The notes: generated by a model from the sequence alone, not told the origin. A stretch of 64,000 nt of DNA from Clostridium sp. AM30-24 (GCF_003480435.1 NZ_QUJB01000003.1:62001-126000); one strand, 5' to 3'. Positions 1-9,293 are shown, counted from the first letter of the stretch. Numbers and translations are program-made.

Positions 1-89
1 ACCCGGTTGGGTGGATCGTGTGCGCGGTTATCTCCTACTTTTACTATAAGAAAAGCAGATGGGAAGAGCAGGTGGAGAAAGAAGCATAA
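1..89 (+). CDS. C-terminal end of a MATE-like multidrug exporter (partial)
   Basis: Only the last 28 codons are inside the window, in frame 3, ending at TAA 87-89. The peptide begins with a hydrophobic stretch (PVGWIVCAVISYFYY) followed by a short charged tail (KKSRWEEQVEKEA). A final membrane segment followed by a Lys/Trp/Glu tail is typical of MATE-family Na+/drug antiporters. The identification rests on this short tail alone, so another polytopic transporter is possible. A terminator-like hairpin follows directly. Confidence 0.5.
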   Translation, partial: PVGWIVCAVISYFYYKKSRWEEQVEKEA

Positions 90-103
90 AATGAATAAAG
101 ATG

Positions 104-158
104 TCCGCTGCCTGGTTCAACATGAACGGAATGTCATGGAAAACGGCAGCGGATTTTT
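104..158 (+). terminator. Intrinsic terminator after the MATE-like gene
   Basis: A 9-bp stem, TCCGCTGCC (104-112) with GGCAGCGGA (145-153), is followed by TTTTT. The 32-nt loop can form a smaller inner hairpin. Confidence 0.7.
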
Positions 159-171
159 GATTTTGTGTTCG

Positions 172-200
172 TTGCGCTGATGGGAGATATGTGTTATACT
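172..200 (+). promoter_or_regulatory. Sigma-A promoter for the DUF554 gene
   Basis: TTGCGC (172-177), a 17-bp spacer and TATACT (195-200) with a TG one base upstream of the -10 (extended -10). It lies about 120 nt upstream of the DUF554 start. Confidence 0.55.
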
Positions 201-319
201 TAACTGCGTATGTCGTTTTATATGAATACGATATGGTGTTATATCAGGCGGATTTGATGTGACATGACACTGACAAGAGAAAAGAGGCAGGCAGTCGGAC
301 TGACAGAACGCGGCTGCGC

Positions 320-1051
320 ATGACAGAAATGTTTGGACTTGGAACGATCATAAACGTCGTTGCGATCATCGTTGGCGGCGTGATGGGATTATTATTTGGA
401 AAGAAGCTCACGGAGCGGTACCAGAGCAATCTGATGATGGCATCGGCGCTCTGTGTGCTGTTTATCGGGGTATCGGGATGCATGGAGCAGATGTTAAAGC
501 TCACGGAGAGTGGGCTTTCCTCCTCGGGATCCATGATGATGATCGTCTGCTTTGCGGTGGGCGCGCTCATCGGCGAGTGGATCGATCTCGATACGAAGAT
601 GGAGCAGTTCGGCGAGTGGTTAAAGGAAAAGACGAAGAGCGAGGGAGATAATTCCTTCGTGGACGCGTTTGTGACAGCATCCCTGACGGTCTGTATCGGA
701 GCTATGGCAGTTGTAGGTTCCATCAAGGACGGAATTTACGGGGATTACTCGATCTTAGCCGCAAAGGCAGTTCTGGACATGATCATCGTCGCGATCATGA
801 CGGCATCCATGGGAAAGGGATGTATCTTTTCGGCGATCCCGGTGGGAATGTTCCAGGGAGTGATGACACTGCTGGCGAAGCTCATTGAGCCGTTTCTCAC
901 GGATGAGGGACTGGCGGACATGTCCTTAACAGGATCCATTTTAATTTTCTGCGTTGGTGTAAATCTGATCTGGGGAAAGAAGGTCAAGGTGGCAAACCTG
1001 CTTCCGGCGATCTTTCTCGCGGCGGTGTGGCCGTATTTTCCCTGGGCTTAA
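320..1051 (+). CDS. DUF554 family integral membrane protein
   Basis: A 243-aa protein made almost entirely of hydrophobic segments separated by short loops. The glycine-rich start (GLGTIINVVAIIVGGVMGLLF) and the later YSILAAKAVLDMIIVAIMTA region match the DUF554 (YdfK/YqgA-like) family, whose biochemical role is not established. The length is normal for the family. It stands alone, with a terminator before it, its own promoter and an ABC-F gene 136 bp downstream. The family call is firm; no substrate can be inferred. Confidence 0.85.
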   Translation: MTEMFGLGTIINVVAIIVGGVMGLLFGKKLTERYQSNLMMASALCVLFIGVSGCMEQMLKLTESGLSSSGSMMMIVCFAVGALIGEWIDLDTKMEQFGEWLKEKTKSEGDNSFVDAFVTASLTVCIGAMAVVGSIKDGIYGDYSILAAKAVLDMIIVAIMTASMGKGCIFSAIPVGMFQGVMTLLAKLIEPFLTDEGLADMSLTGSILIFCVGVNLIWGKKVKVANLLPAIFLAAVWPYFPWA

Positions 1052-1071
1052 ATAAAAAAGTAAATGCCGGT

Positions 1072-1090
1072 AAATACAGAGTCTGTATTT
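1072..1090 (+). other. Short perfect inverted repeat after the DUF554 gene
   Basis: AAATACAGA, one base, then TCTGTATTT: as RNA, a small hairpin of about 7 bp. It is 20 bp after the stop codon but no T-run follows, so it may be a weak terminator or an mRNA 3'-end stabiliser. Confidence 0.35.
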
Positions 1091-1187
1091 GCGGTTGAAA
1101 GATAAAAGAGTAGTTGTAAAAATAACTGCGGTGTACAAAAAGTATGCGGCTGTGAAGCTGTTACAGTGATAGAAACAGGAGGATTTT

Positions 1188-3167
1188 ATGATATTATCCT
1201 GCAGCAATATCTGCAAATCATTCGGAAGCGACGATATTATCAAGAACGCTTCCTTTCATATTGAAGACCATGAAAAGGCGGCGATCGTAGGCATCAACGG
1301 CGCGGGAAAATCGACGCTTTTAAAAATAATCGTAGGTGAACTGCAGCCTGATTCCGGTGAGGTGGTGCTGGGAAGCGGAAAGACGTTGGGCTACCTGGCA
1401 CAGAACCAGGATCTTTTAAGCCACAGGACCATTTACGAGGAGATGCTTGACGCAAAAAAATCTGTCATCGCCATGGAAAATCGTCTGAGGGATCTGGAAA
1501 ATTCCATGAAGACGGCATCCGGGGAAGAGCTGGAGACCATGATGAATCAGTACAGCCGTTTAAGCCATGAGTTTGAACTCATTAACGGCTATGCCTGGAA
1601 GAGTGAGATTGTAGGTGTCTTAAAGGGGCTTGGATTTACGGAGGAGGAGTTCTCCAAGCAGATCTCCACGCTTTCTGGCGGACAAAAGACACGAGTTTCT
1701 CTGGGCAAGCTTCTTCTCACAAACCCGGATATCATTCTTCTCGATGAGCCGACGAACCATCTTGATATGTCATCCATCGCATGGCTGGAGACTTATCTCT
1801 TAAACTACCGCGGTGCCGTTCTCATCGTTGCCCATGACCGGTATTTTCTTGATAAGATCGTATCGAAGGTCATCGAGCTGGATAATGGGCATGCTGTGGT
1901 CTACTCCGGAAATTATACGGCCTACAGCGAAAAGAGAGCGCAGATGCGCGCGATCCAGATGAAGGCGTACTTAAACCAGCAGCAGGAGATCAAGCACCAG
2001 GAAGCGGTCATCGAAAAGTTAAAATCCTTCAACCGGGAAAAGTCCATTAAGAGAGCGGAGAGCCGGGAAAAGATGTTAGATAAGATCGAAGTCCTTGAGA
2101 AGCCGACGGAGGTCAATGACGCCATGGATATCCGCCTGGAGCCGAATATCTTAAGCGGAAACGATGTGCTGACAGTAAACGGTCTGGCGAAGTCCTTTGG
2201 TTCCCAGACATTATTTACAGACCTGAATTTCGATGTAAAGCGCGGGGAACGGGTCGCTATTATCGGTGACAACGGAACGGGAAAGACCACGATATTAAAG
2301 ATCATCAACGGTCTTGTGGAGCCGGATGACGGTGAGATCATTCTTGGTTCCAGAGTCCACATCGGATATTATGATCAGGATCATCAGGTCCTTCATATGG
2401 AGAAGACGTTGTTTGAGGAGATCTCCGACGCCTACCCGGGAATGTCCAACACCCAGATCAGAAGTACGTTAGCAGCATTCCTCTTCACCGGTGACGATGT
2501 GTTTAAGCGGATCGGGGATCTGAGCGGCGGTGAGAGAGGACGTGTTTCCCTCGCGAAACTTATGCTTTCGGAGGCGAACTTTCTGATCCTCGATGAGCCG
2601 ACGAACCACCTGGATATCACTTCGAAGGAGATTCTGGAGAATGCCTTAAGCCATTACGGCGGTACGGTGCTCTACGTCTCCCATGACCGTTATTTTATCA
2701 ACAAGACCGCAACGAGGATCCTGGATCTCACCGGAAAGCGGATGATGAATTATATCGGTAACTACGATTATTATCTGGAAAAACATGAGGCCATGATGAA
2801 TGCCCATTTCGGGACCGAGAATGTGGAGCCTACCGGCGGAATCGTCGGATTCGGCGCATCAAAGACGGGAACGTCGGCTGAAACTTCCGGAAAAGCGGCG
2901 GAGAGCAGCGCGGACGCAGGCGGAAAGCTTGACTGGAAAGCCCAGAAGGAAGAGCAGGCCCGCCAGAGAAAACGTCAGAATGACTTGAAAAAGGTCGAGG
3001 ACGAGATCCACAGACTTGAGACGAGAGACGGTGAGATCGACGGACTCCTCTGCGACGAGAGTGTTTTCTCCGATGTGGCGAAGCTCATGGAGTTAAATAA
3101 AGAAAAAGAGGAGATCGCAGGGAAACTTGAGACTCTGTATGAAAAGTGGGAGGAGCTGGCTGAATAA
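1188..3167 (+). CDS. ABC-F family ATPase (YdiF/Uup-like, duplicated ABC domains)
   Basis: A 659-aa soluble protein with two ABC ATPase domains and no membrane segments, the ABC-F layout. These proteins act on ribosomes in translation quality control or antibiotic protection. Domain 1 has Walker A GINGAGKST (about 35-43), signature LSGGQ and Walker B LLDEPTNHLD. A charged interdomain linker follows at about 235-300. Domain 2 has Walker A GDNGTGKTT, signature LSGGE and LILDEPTNHLD. The C-terminal 100 residues are charged and probably coiled-coil, as in Uup/YdiF. An AGGAGG-type RBS lies 6-8 nt upstream of the ATG. Which ABC-F subgroup it belongs to cannot be settled by eye. Confidence 0.9.
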   Translation: MILSCSNICKSFGSDDIIKNASFHIEDHEKAAIVGINGAGKSTLLKIIVGELQPDSGEVVLGSGKTLGYLAQNQDLLSHRTIYEEMLDAKKSVIAMENRLRDLENSMKTASGEELETMMNQYSRLSHEFELINGYAWKSEIVGVLKGLGFTEEEFSKQISTLSGGQKTRVSLGKLLLTNPDIILLDEPTNHLDMSSIAWLETYLLNYRGAVLIVAHDRYFLDKIVSKVIELDNGHAVVYSGNYTAYSEKRAQMRAIQMKAYLNQQQEIKHQEAVIEKLKSFNREKSIKRAESREKMLDKIEVLEKPTEVNDAMDIRLEPNILSGNDVLTVNGLAKSFGSQTLFTDLNFDVKRGERVAIIGDNGTGKTTILKIINGLVEPDDGEIILGSRVHIGYYDQDHQVLHMEKTLFEEISDAYPGMSNTQIRSTLAAFLFTGDDVFKRIGDLSGGERGRVSLAKLMLSEANFLILDEPTNHLDITSKEILENALSHYGGTVLYVSHDRYFINKTATRILDLTGKRMMNYIGNYDYYLEKHEAMMNAHFGTENVEPTGGIVGFGASKTGTSAETSGKAAESSADAGGKLDWKAQKEEQARQRKRQNDLKKVEDEIHRLETRDGEIDGLLCDESVFSDVAKLMELNKEKEEIAGKLETLYEKWEELAE

Positions 3168-3268
3168 GCAGCAATCATTAATATCCGCTGAGTCTCAGGT
3201 CCGTTGCTGCCTGCGCAGGGTGTGAACAGCAGCAAACCTGTTGAACAGATATAGATATACTCAAAAGA

Positions 3269-3319
3269 AAAATGTTCCGTCCGGTCGGGGAGATCATGGG
3301 CGGGACATTTTCTTTTTTA
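3269..3319 (+). terminator. Intrinsic terminator after the ABC-F gene
   Basis: A 14-bp stem (3269-3282 with 3298-3311, two G-U pairs) is followed by CTTTTTT. It separates the ABC-F gene from the rex promoter. Confidence 0.85.
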
Positions 3320-3358
3320 TGGGATAGGGCAGTTCCAGCCCCAATTCGCCTAAATTCT

Positions 3359-3398
3359 TTGACAAGGATTTGACAAATAATATAGATATGAGTATAAT
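3359..3398 (+). promoter_or_regulatory. Overlapping sigma-A promoters for rex
   Basis: A perfect consensus promoter: TTGACA 3370-3375, 17-bp spacer, TATAAT 3393-3398. A second TTGACA at 3359-3364 lies 16 bp before TATAGA (3381-3386), giving a possible overlapping start about 11 bp upstream. No canonical Rex palindrome is visible here, so autoregulation is not evident. Confidence 0.85.
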
Positions 3399-3443
3399 AG
3401 ATTCCATCGTTATATGAAAGTTTTGAGAAGGTGAAACCAGAAA

Positions 3444-4136
3444 ATGACAGACGAAAGACAGATTTCAAAGGCGGTTATTTCCAGACTTCCGCGCTATTAC
3501 AGATATCTGGGTGAGCTGATGGAGGAGGGGATCGAAAGGATTTCTTCCAATGAGCTGAGCGCCAGAATGAAGGTGACGGCGTCCCAGATCCGTCAGGATC
3601 TTAACAATTTCGGCGGCTTCGGCCAGCAGGGATACGGATATAATGTTAAGTATCTCTATACGGAGATCGCAAGGATTTTAGGAATCGACAGACAGCACAA
3701 CCTCATTATCATCGGAGCCGGAAACCTTGGACAGGCCATCGCCAATTACACAAATTTTGAGAAGCGCGGATTTATAATCAAGGGAATGTTCGATACCAAT
3801 CCGCGGCTGATCGGTCTCGTGGTCCGTGGTGTGGAAATCCGCGGGATCGATGACCTTGAACAGTTTATTATCGATAACGAGGTGCAGATCGCAGCCCTCA
3901 CGATCCCGAAGTCCAAGGCTCCGGAGATCGCAGAGCGCCTGGTAAAGGCCGGAATCAAGGCGATCTGGAACTTTGCCCATACCGACCTAAATGTTCCGGA
4001 TGATGTGGTCGTTGAGAATGTCCACCTCTCCGAGAGCCTGATGCGACTTTCCTATCGTGTCTGCAGCATGCAGGATGAGCGGGAGCGGAAAGCAAAGGAA
4101 AAAGCAGAACAGACGGGAACCAATGAGACATGTTGA
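3444..4136 (+). CDS. rex: Redox-sensing transcriptional repressor Rex
   Basis: A 230-aa protein with an N-terminal winged helix (about 1-80, including ISKAVISRLPRYYRYL and the recognition-helix region TASQIRQDL) and a C-terminal Rossmann fold with GAGNLG at 91-96 that binds NADH/NAD+. Rex represses fermentation and respiration genes and is released when NADH rises. The length is typical. The last codons overlap the acpS start (ATGTTGA), so the two genes are translationally coupled. It heads the rex-acpS-nnr-alr-mazF run. Confidence 0.96.
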   Translation: MTDERQISKAVISRLPRYYRYLGELMEEGIERISSNELSARMKVTASQIRQDLNNFGGFGQQGYGYNVKYLYTEIARILGIDRQHNLIIIGAGNLGQAIANYTNFEKRGFIIKGMFDTNPRLIGLVVRGVEIRGIDDLEQFIIDNEVQIAALTIPKSKAPEIAERLVKAGIKAIWNFAHTDLNVPDDVVVENVHLSESLMRLSYRVCSMQDERERKAKEKAEQTGTNETC

Positions 4137-4498
4137 TTGGAGTTGGCTGTGATTTGATCGAAATTGAACGCGTAAAAAAAGCCTGTGATAAAGAGGCTTT
4201 TTTGTCGCGTATTTATACCGAGCGTGAGCGCCGGCAGGCAAAGGGAGATCCCCGGGTCCTTGCCGGCACTTTTGCCGTTAAAGAAGCAGTGGCGAAGGTG
4301 TTTGGAACGGGATTCCGGGAGTTTATGCCGATTCATGTGGAGGTCTTAAGAGATCCTCTTGGAAAGCCCTATGTGGAGCTTCATGAGGGAGCCGCAAAAA
4401 TAGCCGAAGATCTCGGGATCACAAAGATCGAAGTGTCGATCTCAGACACGAAGGACCATGCGATGGCGTTTGCCGTCGGAGAGGGGGATGCCGGATGA
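4130..4498 (+). CDS. acpS: Holo-[acyl-carrier-protein] synthase
   Basis: A 122-aa enzyme that transfers 4'-phosphopantetheine from CoA to a serine of apo-ACP, activating fatty-acid synthesis. The family motif GVGCDLIEIER (4-14, metal-binding Asp8) and the second motif FAVKEAVAK (Glu52) are both intact. The length matches bacterial AcpS. The start overlaps the rex stop by 7 nt and the end overlaps the nnr start by 4 nt (ATGA), showing a tight operon. Confidence 0.96.
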   Translation: MLIGVGCDLIEIERVKKACDKEAFLSRIYTERERRQAKGDPRVLAGTFAVKEAVAKVFGTGFREFMPIHVEVLRDPLGKPYVELHEGAAKIAEDLGITKIEVSISDTKDHAMAFAVGEGDAG

Positions 4499-6078
4499 AA
4501 GCAGTTCTCAATGGAAAAGAAATGAAAGAGTTCGATGCAAGGTCCATCAAAGGGTATGGGATTCCATCCTTAGTCCTGATGGAACGGGCGGCGATGGCAG
4601 TTGCAGAGAAAGCAGAGGAGATACTGGAAAAAGAAGAGGCAGGGACCGTCTGGTCCGTCTGCGGCTTTGGAAATAACGGGGCGGATGGGGTTGCCGCCGC
4701 CAGAATGCTGTTTTTAAAGGGGTACGATGTGAAGATCGTTTTCCCGCAGCGGGACGGAAAAGGAAGCGAGGAACTGGAAGCCCAGCTAAATGTCGTAAAA
4801 CGACTGGGAATCTCGGTGATGACGGCCGAAGATCTGCCGGACCTGGTGGAAAAGAAGATCCCGGCGCAGTCGTTTAGAAAGGCCGGGGAGAGAAAAAGAA
4901 GCTGCCGGGGCGTGATTCTGGACGCAATCTTCGGGATCGGTCTTTCGAGAAATGTGGAGGGTGCATACCGGAAGCTGATCCGGTGGATCAATGGACAGGA
5001 AGACATGAAAGTCATTGCTGTCGATGTCCCGTCGGGCATCAGCTCCGATAACGGAAGCGTGATGGGAGATGCAGTCCGCGCGGATGTGACGGTCACGTTC
5101 GGAGAAAAGAAGCTTGGACAGGTGCTGTTTCCGGGGCGGGAGCTCTGCGGACATCTTCTCGTAAAAGACGTGGGCTTTGTGCCGGAGAGCAGCGCAGAAC
5201 GGGAAAAACATGTCCAGATGCTGGATCGGGAAGATCTTTTGAGGATCCCGGCCCGCATGGCTGACTCTAATAAGGGAACATACGGAAAGGTTCTTGTGAT
5301 GGCCGGAGCGAAGAACATGGCGGGGGCTTCCCTGCTTTCCGCCAGAGCGGCATACCGGATGGGAGCCGGCCTCGTAAAGGTCTTTACCCCGGAGGAGAAC
5401 CGGCTGATCGTACAGGAAAAGCTTCCAGAGGCCATTTTAGCTACCTACGACACGAAGGAGGCCGAGAAAGACCCGGAAAACTTTGCGCGAAAGATCGCGA
5501 GGGAGACGGAATGGGCGGATGTGATCGTTCTGGGACCCGGGATCGGGATGGAAGATTATGCCAGATGCATGGTGGAAAATGTCCTGAAGGACGCCTATGT
5601 TCCGATCATTCTTGACGCGGATGCCCTGAATCTTGCGGCGGAATACCGGGAACTGACAGGTTATTTTACGGAGAATATTATTGTGACGCCGCATATGAAG
5701 GAGATGTCGCGGCTTACAGGAATTCAGATTGAAGAAATGAAGGAGAATCCGGTCCGCACTGCCAGAGAGTTCGCGGATCAGTACGGCGTAGTATGCGTCT
5801 TAAAGGACGCAGCGACGGTGATCGCCGGAAGAGATGGTAAGACATTCGTGAACGGAAGCGGGACTCCGGCTATGGCCAAAGGCGGTTCCGGTGATGTGCT
5901 TACGGGCGTGATCGCCGGGCTCGTAGCGCTGGGACTGGAGGAGAGTGACGCGGCGGCCCTTGGCGTTTATGTACACGGTCTCGCCGGTGAGGCCGCTGAG
6001 AAACACTTTGGAGTCCACGGAGTGTTAGCAGGAGAGATCGCAGATTGCCTTTCGGAGGTATACAGAGATGGAATTTGA
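4495..6078 (+). CDS. nnr: Bifunctional NAD(P)HX epimerase / ADP-dependent NAD(P)HX dehydratase
   Basis: A 527-aa fusion. The N-terminal half (about 1-220) is a YjeF_N epimerase with the CGFGNNGADG motif. The C-terminal half (about 235-515) is a ribokinase-like dehydratase with VLGPGIG, ILDADALN and the MAKGGSGDVLTG nucleotide motif. Together they repair hydrated NADH/NADPH. The fusion is common in bacteria. It overlaps acpS by 4 nt and alr by 11 nt. A 338-codon opposite-strand frame over this gene is treated as a shadow. Confidence 0.95.
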   Translation: MKAVLNGKEMKEFDARSIKGYGIPSLVLMERAAMAVAEKAEEILEKEEAGTVWSVCGFGNNGADGVAAARMLFLKGYDVKIVFPQRDGKGSEELEAQLNVVKRLGISVMTAEDLPDLVEKKIPAQSFRKAGERKRSCRGVILDAIFGIGLSRNVEGAYRKLIRWINGQEDMKVIAVDVPSGISSDNGSVMGDAVRADVTVTFGEKKLGQVLFPGRELCGHLLVKDVGFVPESSAEREKHVQMLDREDLLRIPARMADSNKGTYGKVLVMAGAKNMAGASLLSARAAYRMGAGLVKVFTPEENRLIVQEKLPEAILATYDTKEAEKDPENFARKIARETEWADVIVLGPGIGMEDYARCMVENVLKDAYVPIILDADALNLAAEYRELTGYFTENIIVTPHMKEMSRLTGIQIEEMKENPVRTAREFADQYGVVCVLKDAATVIAGRDGKTFVNGSGTPAMAKGGSGDVLTGVIAGLVALGLEESDAAALGVYVHGLAGEAAEKHFGVHGVLAGEIADCLSEVYRDGI

Positions 6079-7243
6079 CAGAATCTACGCAGAGGTTGAT
6101 CTCGGGCGTATTGAAGAAAATATGGAGGCCATGAAGGAGCATCTTCGTCCGGGAACGAAGATGTACGGCGTGGTAAAGACGGATGCATACGGACATGGGG
6201 CAGTTCCGGTGGCGAGGACCATCGACCGTTTTGTCTGTGGGTACGCGGTGGCAACGGTGGATGAGGGGCTTAAGCTCAGGAGACATGGAATCGAAAAAGA
6301 GATCCTGTGTCTTGGTCCGGTTTCAGCCGGCCGCTATCAGGAATGTCTTGAAAACGACATCAGTCTGCCTATGTTTGAATACCGGAGAGCAAAAGAATTA
6401 TCAGATGCCGCTGTGGCAGAGGGAAAGACCGCGAAGATCCATATCGCGGTGGATACGGGAATGAGCCGTATCGGACTTTTCCCGGATGAGGGATCCGTGG
6501 AGATCGTAAAGGAGATCGCAGAGCTTCCGGCTCTCAGGATCGCCGGTATGTTTACCCACTTCGCACGGGCAGACGAAGCAGATAAGACGAATGCAGGGGA
6601 GCAGTACAGACGGTTTCGCGAGTTCTGCGATGATGTGAAGGCAGCCGGTGTGGCTGTCCCGGTCTGTCACTGTTCTAACAGCGCCGGAATCGTAGAACTC
6701 CCGGATTTTAACATGGACGCGGTCCGCGCGGGAATCACGATCTACGGCATGTATCCGTCGGATGAGGTAAAACAGGATATCATTTCTCTGAAACCGGCGA
6801 TGGCGTTAAAGAGCTTTATCACTTACATCAAGGAGATCGGACCAGGAACGGAGGTCAGCTACGGCGGAACCTTTAAGGCGGAGAAGACGATGCGGATCGC
6901 TACGGTCTCTGCAGGTTACGGGGATGGCTATCCGAGGAATCTCTCCGGAAAAGGAGAAGTGCTGATCCATGGAAAACGGGCAAAGATCTTAGGACGGATC
7001 TGTATGGACCAGTTTATAGTGGACCTTACGGGGATCCCGGAGGCCAAAGAGGGAGATTCTGTGACTCTTGTGGGCAGAGACGGGAATCAGGAGATCACTA
7101 TGGAGGAGCTTGCAGAGATTTCCGGCGGATTCCATTACGAGATCCCATGCCTGATAGGAAAACGTGTGCCGCGGCGGTACGTGAAGAATGGAAAAGAAGT
7201 GGGCGGCATGATGTGCAGGGATGAGGAGTACGAAGGCTTCTGA
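6068..7243 (+). CDS. alr: Alanine racemase
   Basis: A 391-aa PLP enzyme interconverting L- and D-alanine for peptidoglycan. The PLP lysine is in VVKTDAYGHG (Lys37). The second catalytic base tyrosine lies in EVSYGGTF (about 267), and ICMDQFIVD is the conserved dimer/active-site segment. The start overlaps the end of nnr, consistent with coupled translation. The acpS-alr-mazF order resembles Bacillus subtilis acpS-ydcC-alr-ndoAI-ndoA, but ydcC and the antitoxin gene are absent and nnr lies between. Confidence 0.96.
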   Translation: MEFDRIYAEVDLGRIEENMEAMKEHLRPGTKMYGVVKTDAYGHGAVPVARTIDRFVCGYAVATVDEGLKLRRHGIEKEILCLGPVSAGRYQECLENDISLPMFEYRRAKELSDAAVAEGKTAKIHIAVDTGMSRIGLFPDEGSVEIVKEIAELPALRIAGMFTHFARADEADKTNAGEQYRRFREFCDDVKAAGVAVPVCHCSNSAGIVELPDFNMDAVRAGITIYGMYPSDEVKQDIISLKPAMALKSFITYIKEIGPGTEVSYGGTFKAEKTMRIATVSAGYGDGYPRNLSGKGEVLIHGKRAKILGRICMDQFIVDLTGIPEAKEGDSVTLVGRDGNQEITMEELAEISGGFHYEIPCLIGKRVPRRYVKNGKEVGGMMCRDEEYEGF

Positions 7244-7419
7244 CGGTCATGCTCGAAAACCGGTACGTCTGAATAAAATATCATAAGTGGGAAATACTCT
7301 GGACTATAAGAAGCACGCGTTGCAGGCTTCTTGAGGGAGCGCGGCAGCCGCCGGGGACAGGTGCAGGCACAGCCCCGGATCTGCTGACCGCATAGAAATT
7401 CAGGCGGAGTGTGGGACTT

Positions 7420-7770
7420 GTGATTATCAGACGGGGCGATATTTATTATGCGGATCTGAGACCGGTAGTCGGTTCGGAGCAGGGAGGTGTGCGGCCCGTG
7501 CTCGTGATCCAGAACGATGTGGGGAATAAGCACAGCCCCACGGTGATCTGCGCGGCGATCACATCGAGGATGAATAAGGCGAAGCTTCCGACCCATGTGG
7601 AACTTTCCGCCAGAGACTGTGACATGGTGAAGGACTCTGTGATCCTTTTAGAACAGCTCCGGACCATCGACAAGCAGAGGCTCAGGGAAAAGATCTGCCA
7701 TATCGACGGGGAGCTGTTAGGCCGGGTGGACGAGGCGCTGAAGGTCAGCTTGGAACTTGGAGGCTATTAG
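7420..7770 (+). CDS. MazF/PemK-family endoribonuclease toxin (EndoA-like), no antitoxin gene
   Basis: A toxin of about 116 aa starting [20 protein letters not shown], the highly conserved opening of the EndoA/MazF fold. RPVLVIQND and AAITSR are the following core strands. Family members cut mRNA at short specific sequences. Two GTG starts are possible, 7411 and 7420; AGGCGGAG at 7402-7409 is spaced correctly only for 7420. In Bacillus the antitoxin ndoAI sits directly upstream. Here the 167 bp between alr and this gene holds no credible antitoxin frame, so it is either an orphan housekeeping RNase or is controlled from elsewhere. Confidence 0.9.
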   Translation: MIIRRGDIYYADLRPVVGSEQGGVRPVLVIQNDVGNKHSPTVICAAITSRMNKAKLPTHVELSARDCDMVKDSVILLEQLRTIDKQRLREKICHIDGELLGRVDEALKVSLELGGY

Positions 7771-7822
7771 GAAAATGCCTGTGAAAGGGGCGGAACCTGT
7801 TACATAATCGCGGGTGTATTCC

Positions 7823-7851
7823 TTGACGGGGCATGGATTTAATGCTATAGT
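7823..7851 (+). promoter_or_regulatory. Sigma-A promoter for the CBS/CorC gene
   Basis: TTGACG (7823-7828), 17-bp spacer, TATAGT (7846-7851). It lies about 95 bp before the preferred start at 7947. Confidence 0.7.
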
Positions 7852-7946
7852 GGAAAAATACGTAAATACTATGAAACAATTCAGCCGTGGATCTGGAAAC
7901 GGCTGGATGCAGTACTGAAAATGATAAAGGAGTGTATGTAATTCTC

Positions 7947-9293
7947 ATGGACGATGGCAATTCGTGGATAGGAATTGTTTTATTTGCCGCATCGGTGATC
8001 CTGTTTGCGGTGATGTACGGATTTGGTGCGGCGGTTCAGGCGCTGAACACCAGCGCGCTGGAGGATGAGCGCGACGAGGGGAATAAGAGTGCGGAAAAGC
8101 TTCTGAAGATCCAGGAGGATCCGTATCTCTTTATCCGCACGAACCAGCTGGCGACGAGTATCCTGACACTGGCAATGGGTGCCTCTTCCCTGCTGTTTGT
8201 GGTACGAAATCTGACGGCGCTGCTCGGAGTGCGCACGAAGCTGCCGCATCTGGCAGCCGTTGGAATTTCATATGTCGCGGGACTTGTGGGAATCGCATTC
8301 CTGCTCACGGGACTGGGGATCGTGATCCCGAAGCGCATCGCTGCGAAAAGTCCGATCCGGTTCTGTTATAAGGTGCTTCCACTGGTGGAGCTTGTGGCAA
8401 AATTCCTCTTTCCGTTCGCGTGGCTGATGGATCAGTTCGCCTATATTTCCCTGAAGGCGGTGGGCATCAATATCCGCGAAAAAGATGACAATGTGACCGA
8501 GGAAGACATCATGTACATGGTCAATGAAGGTCATGAGCAGGGGGTCTTAGAGGCCAGTGAGGCGGAGATGATCACGAATATCTTCGAGTTCGATGATAAA
8601 GTGGCGGCGGATATCATGACGCACCGCACGGCTGTCCTTGCGTTGGACGGGGAGATCACGCTTAAGGAAGCACTGGATTTCGTTGTGAAGGAAGCAAATT
8701 ACTCGAGATTCCCGGTTTACGAGGAAGATATCGATAATATCATCGGTATTCTCCACATGCGGGACATGCTTCATTATACAGACTCGAAAGAACATTTAAA
8801 TACGCCGATCAAAAAGATCAAGGGTCTGCTCAGAAGTCCCCACTTTATTCCGGAGACGAAGAATATCAACGCACTCTTTAAGGAGATGCAGTCCCAGAAG
8901 ATCCATATCGAGCTGGTCGTGGATGAGTATGGACAGCTTGCAGGTATCGTCACGATGGAGGATATCTTAGAGGAGATCGTCGGAAATATTCTGGACGAGT
9001 ATGATAAGGAAGAGCCGGATATCGTTTCCAGAAAGAATGGTACATATGAGCTTACCGGTCTCACACTCTTAGATGATGTGGAGGAGACTCTTGGGGTGGA
9101 ATTTGATAAGGAAGATAAGGATAACTTTGACACGTTGAACGGTTTCATGGTGTCCAGGCTTGGACATATCCCGAAAGCGGGAGAGAAGGGGAGTGTCCGG
9201 ATCGGGGACTATCTGTTAAAGATCATGAAAGTGGAGAACAAAGTGATCCAGACGGTTCTTGCGATTCCGTTACCGAAAGAAGAGAAGAAATAG
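7947..9293 (+). CDS. CNNM/HlyC-CorC family membrane protein with CBS pair
   Basis: About 448 aa. The N-terminal third is a DUF21/CNNM membrane domain with three or four hydrophobic segments (for example IGIVLFAASVILFAVMYGFG and VGIAFLLTGLGIVIP). Two CBS domains follow (about 195-325, with DIMTHRTAVLALDG and LVVDEYGQLAGIVTMEDILE), then a CorC_HlyC domain at the C-terminus. Homologues are linked to Mg2+/Co2+ efflux; the older name hemolysin is not a demonstrated function. The frame opens at a GTG at 7887, but ATG 7947 begins the recognisable protein. AAAGGAG at 7926-7932 is about 14 nt upstream, a little far, so GTG 7932 cannot be excluded. Confidence 0.9.
   Translation: MDDGNSWIGIVLFAASVILFAVMYGFGAAVQALNTSALEDERDEGNKSAEKLLKIQEDPYLFIRTNQLATSILTLAMGASSLLFVVRNLTALLGVRTKLPHLAAVGISYVAGLVGIAFLLTGLGIVIPKRIAAKSPIRFCYKVLPLVELVAKFLFPFAWLMDQFAYISLKAVGINIREKDDNVTEEDIMYMVNEGHEQGVLEASEAEMITNIFEFDDKVAADIMTHRTAVLALDGEITLKEALDFVVKEANYSRFPVYEEDIDNIIGILHMRDMLHYTDSKEHLNTPIKKIKGLLRSPHFIPETKNINALFKEMQSQKIHIELVVDEYGQLAGIVTMEDILEEIVGNILDEYDKEEPDIVSRKNGTYELTGLTLLDDVEETLGVEFDKEDKDNFDTLNGFMVSRLGHIPKAGEKGSVRIGDYLLKIMKVENKVIQTVLAIPLPKEEKK

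Noticed and set aside
3359..3443. Rex operator controlling rex itself
   Set aside because: No TTGTTAA-type palindrome is present near the promoter.
4419..5435. 338-codon open frame on the minus strand over nnr
   Set aside because: Opposite-strand shadow of a well-supported gene; no RBS, Ser/Pro/Arg-rich composition, no recognisable domain.
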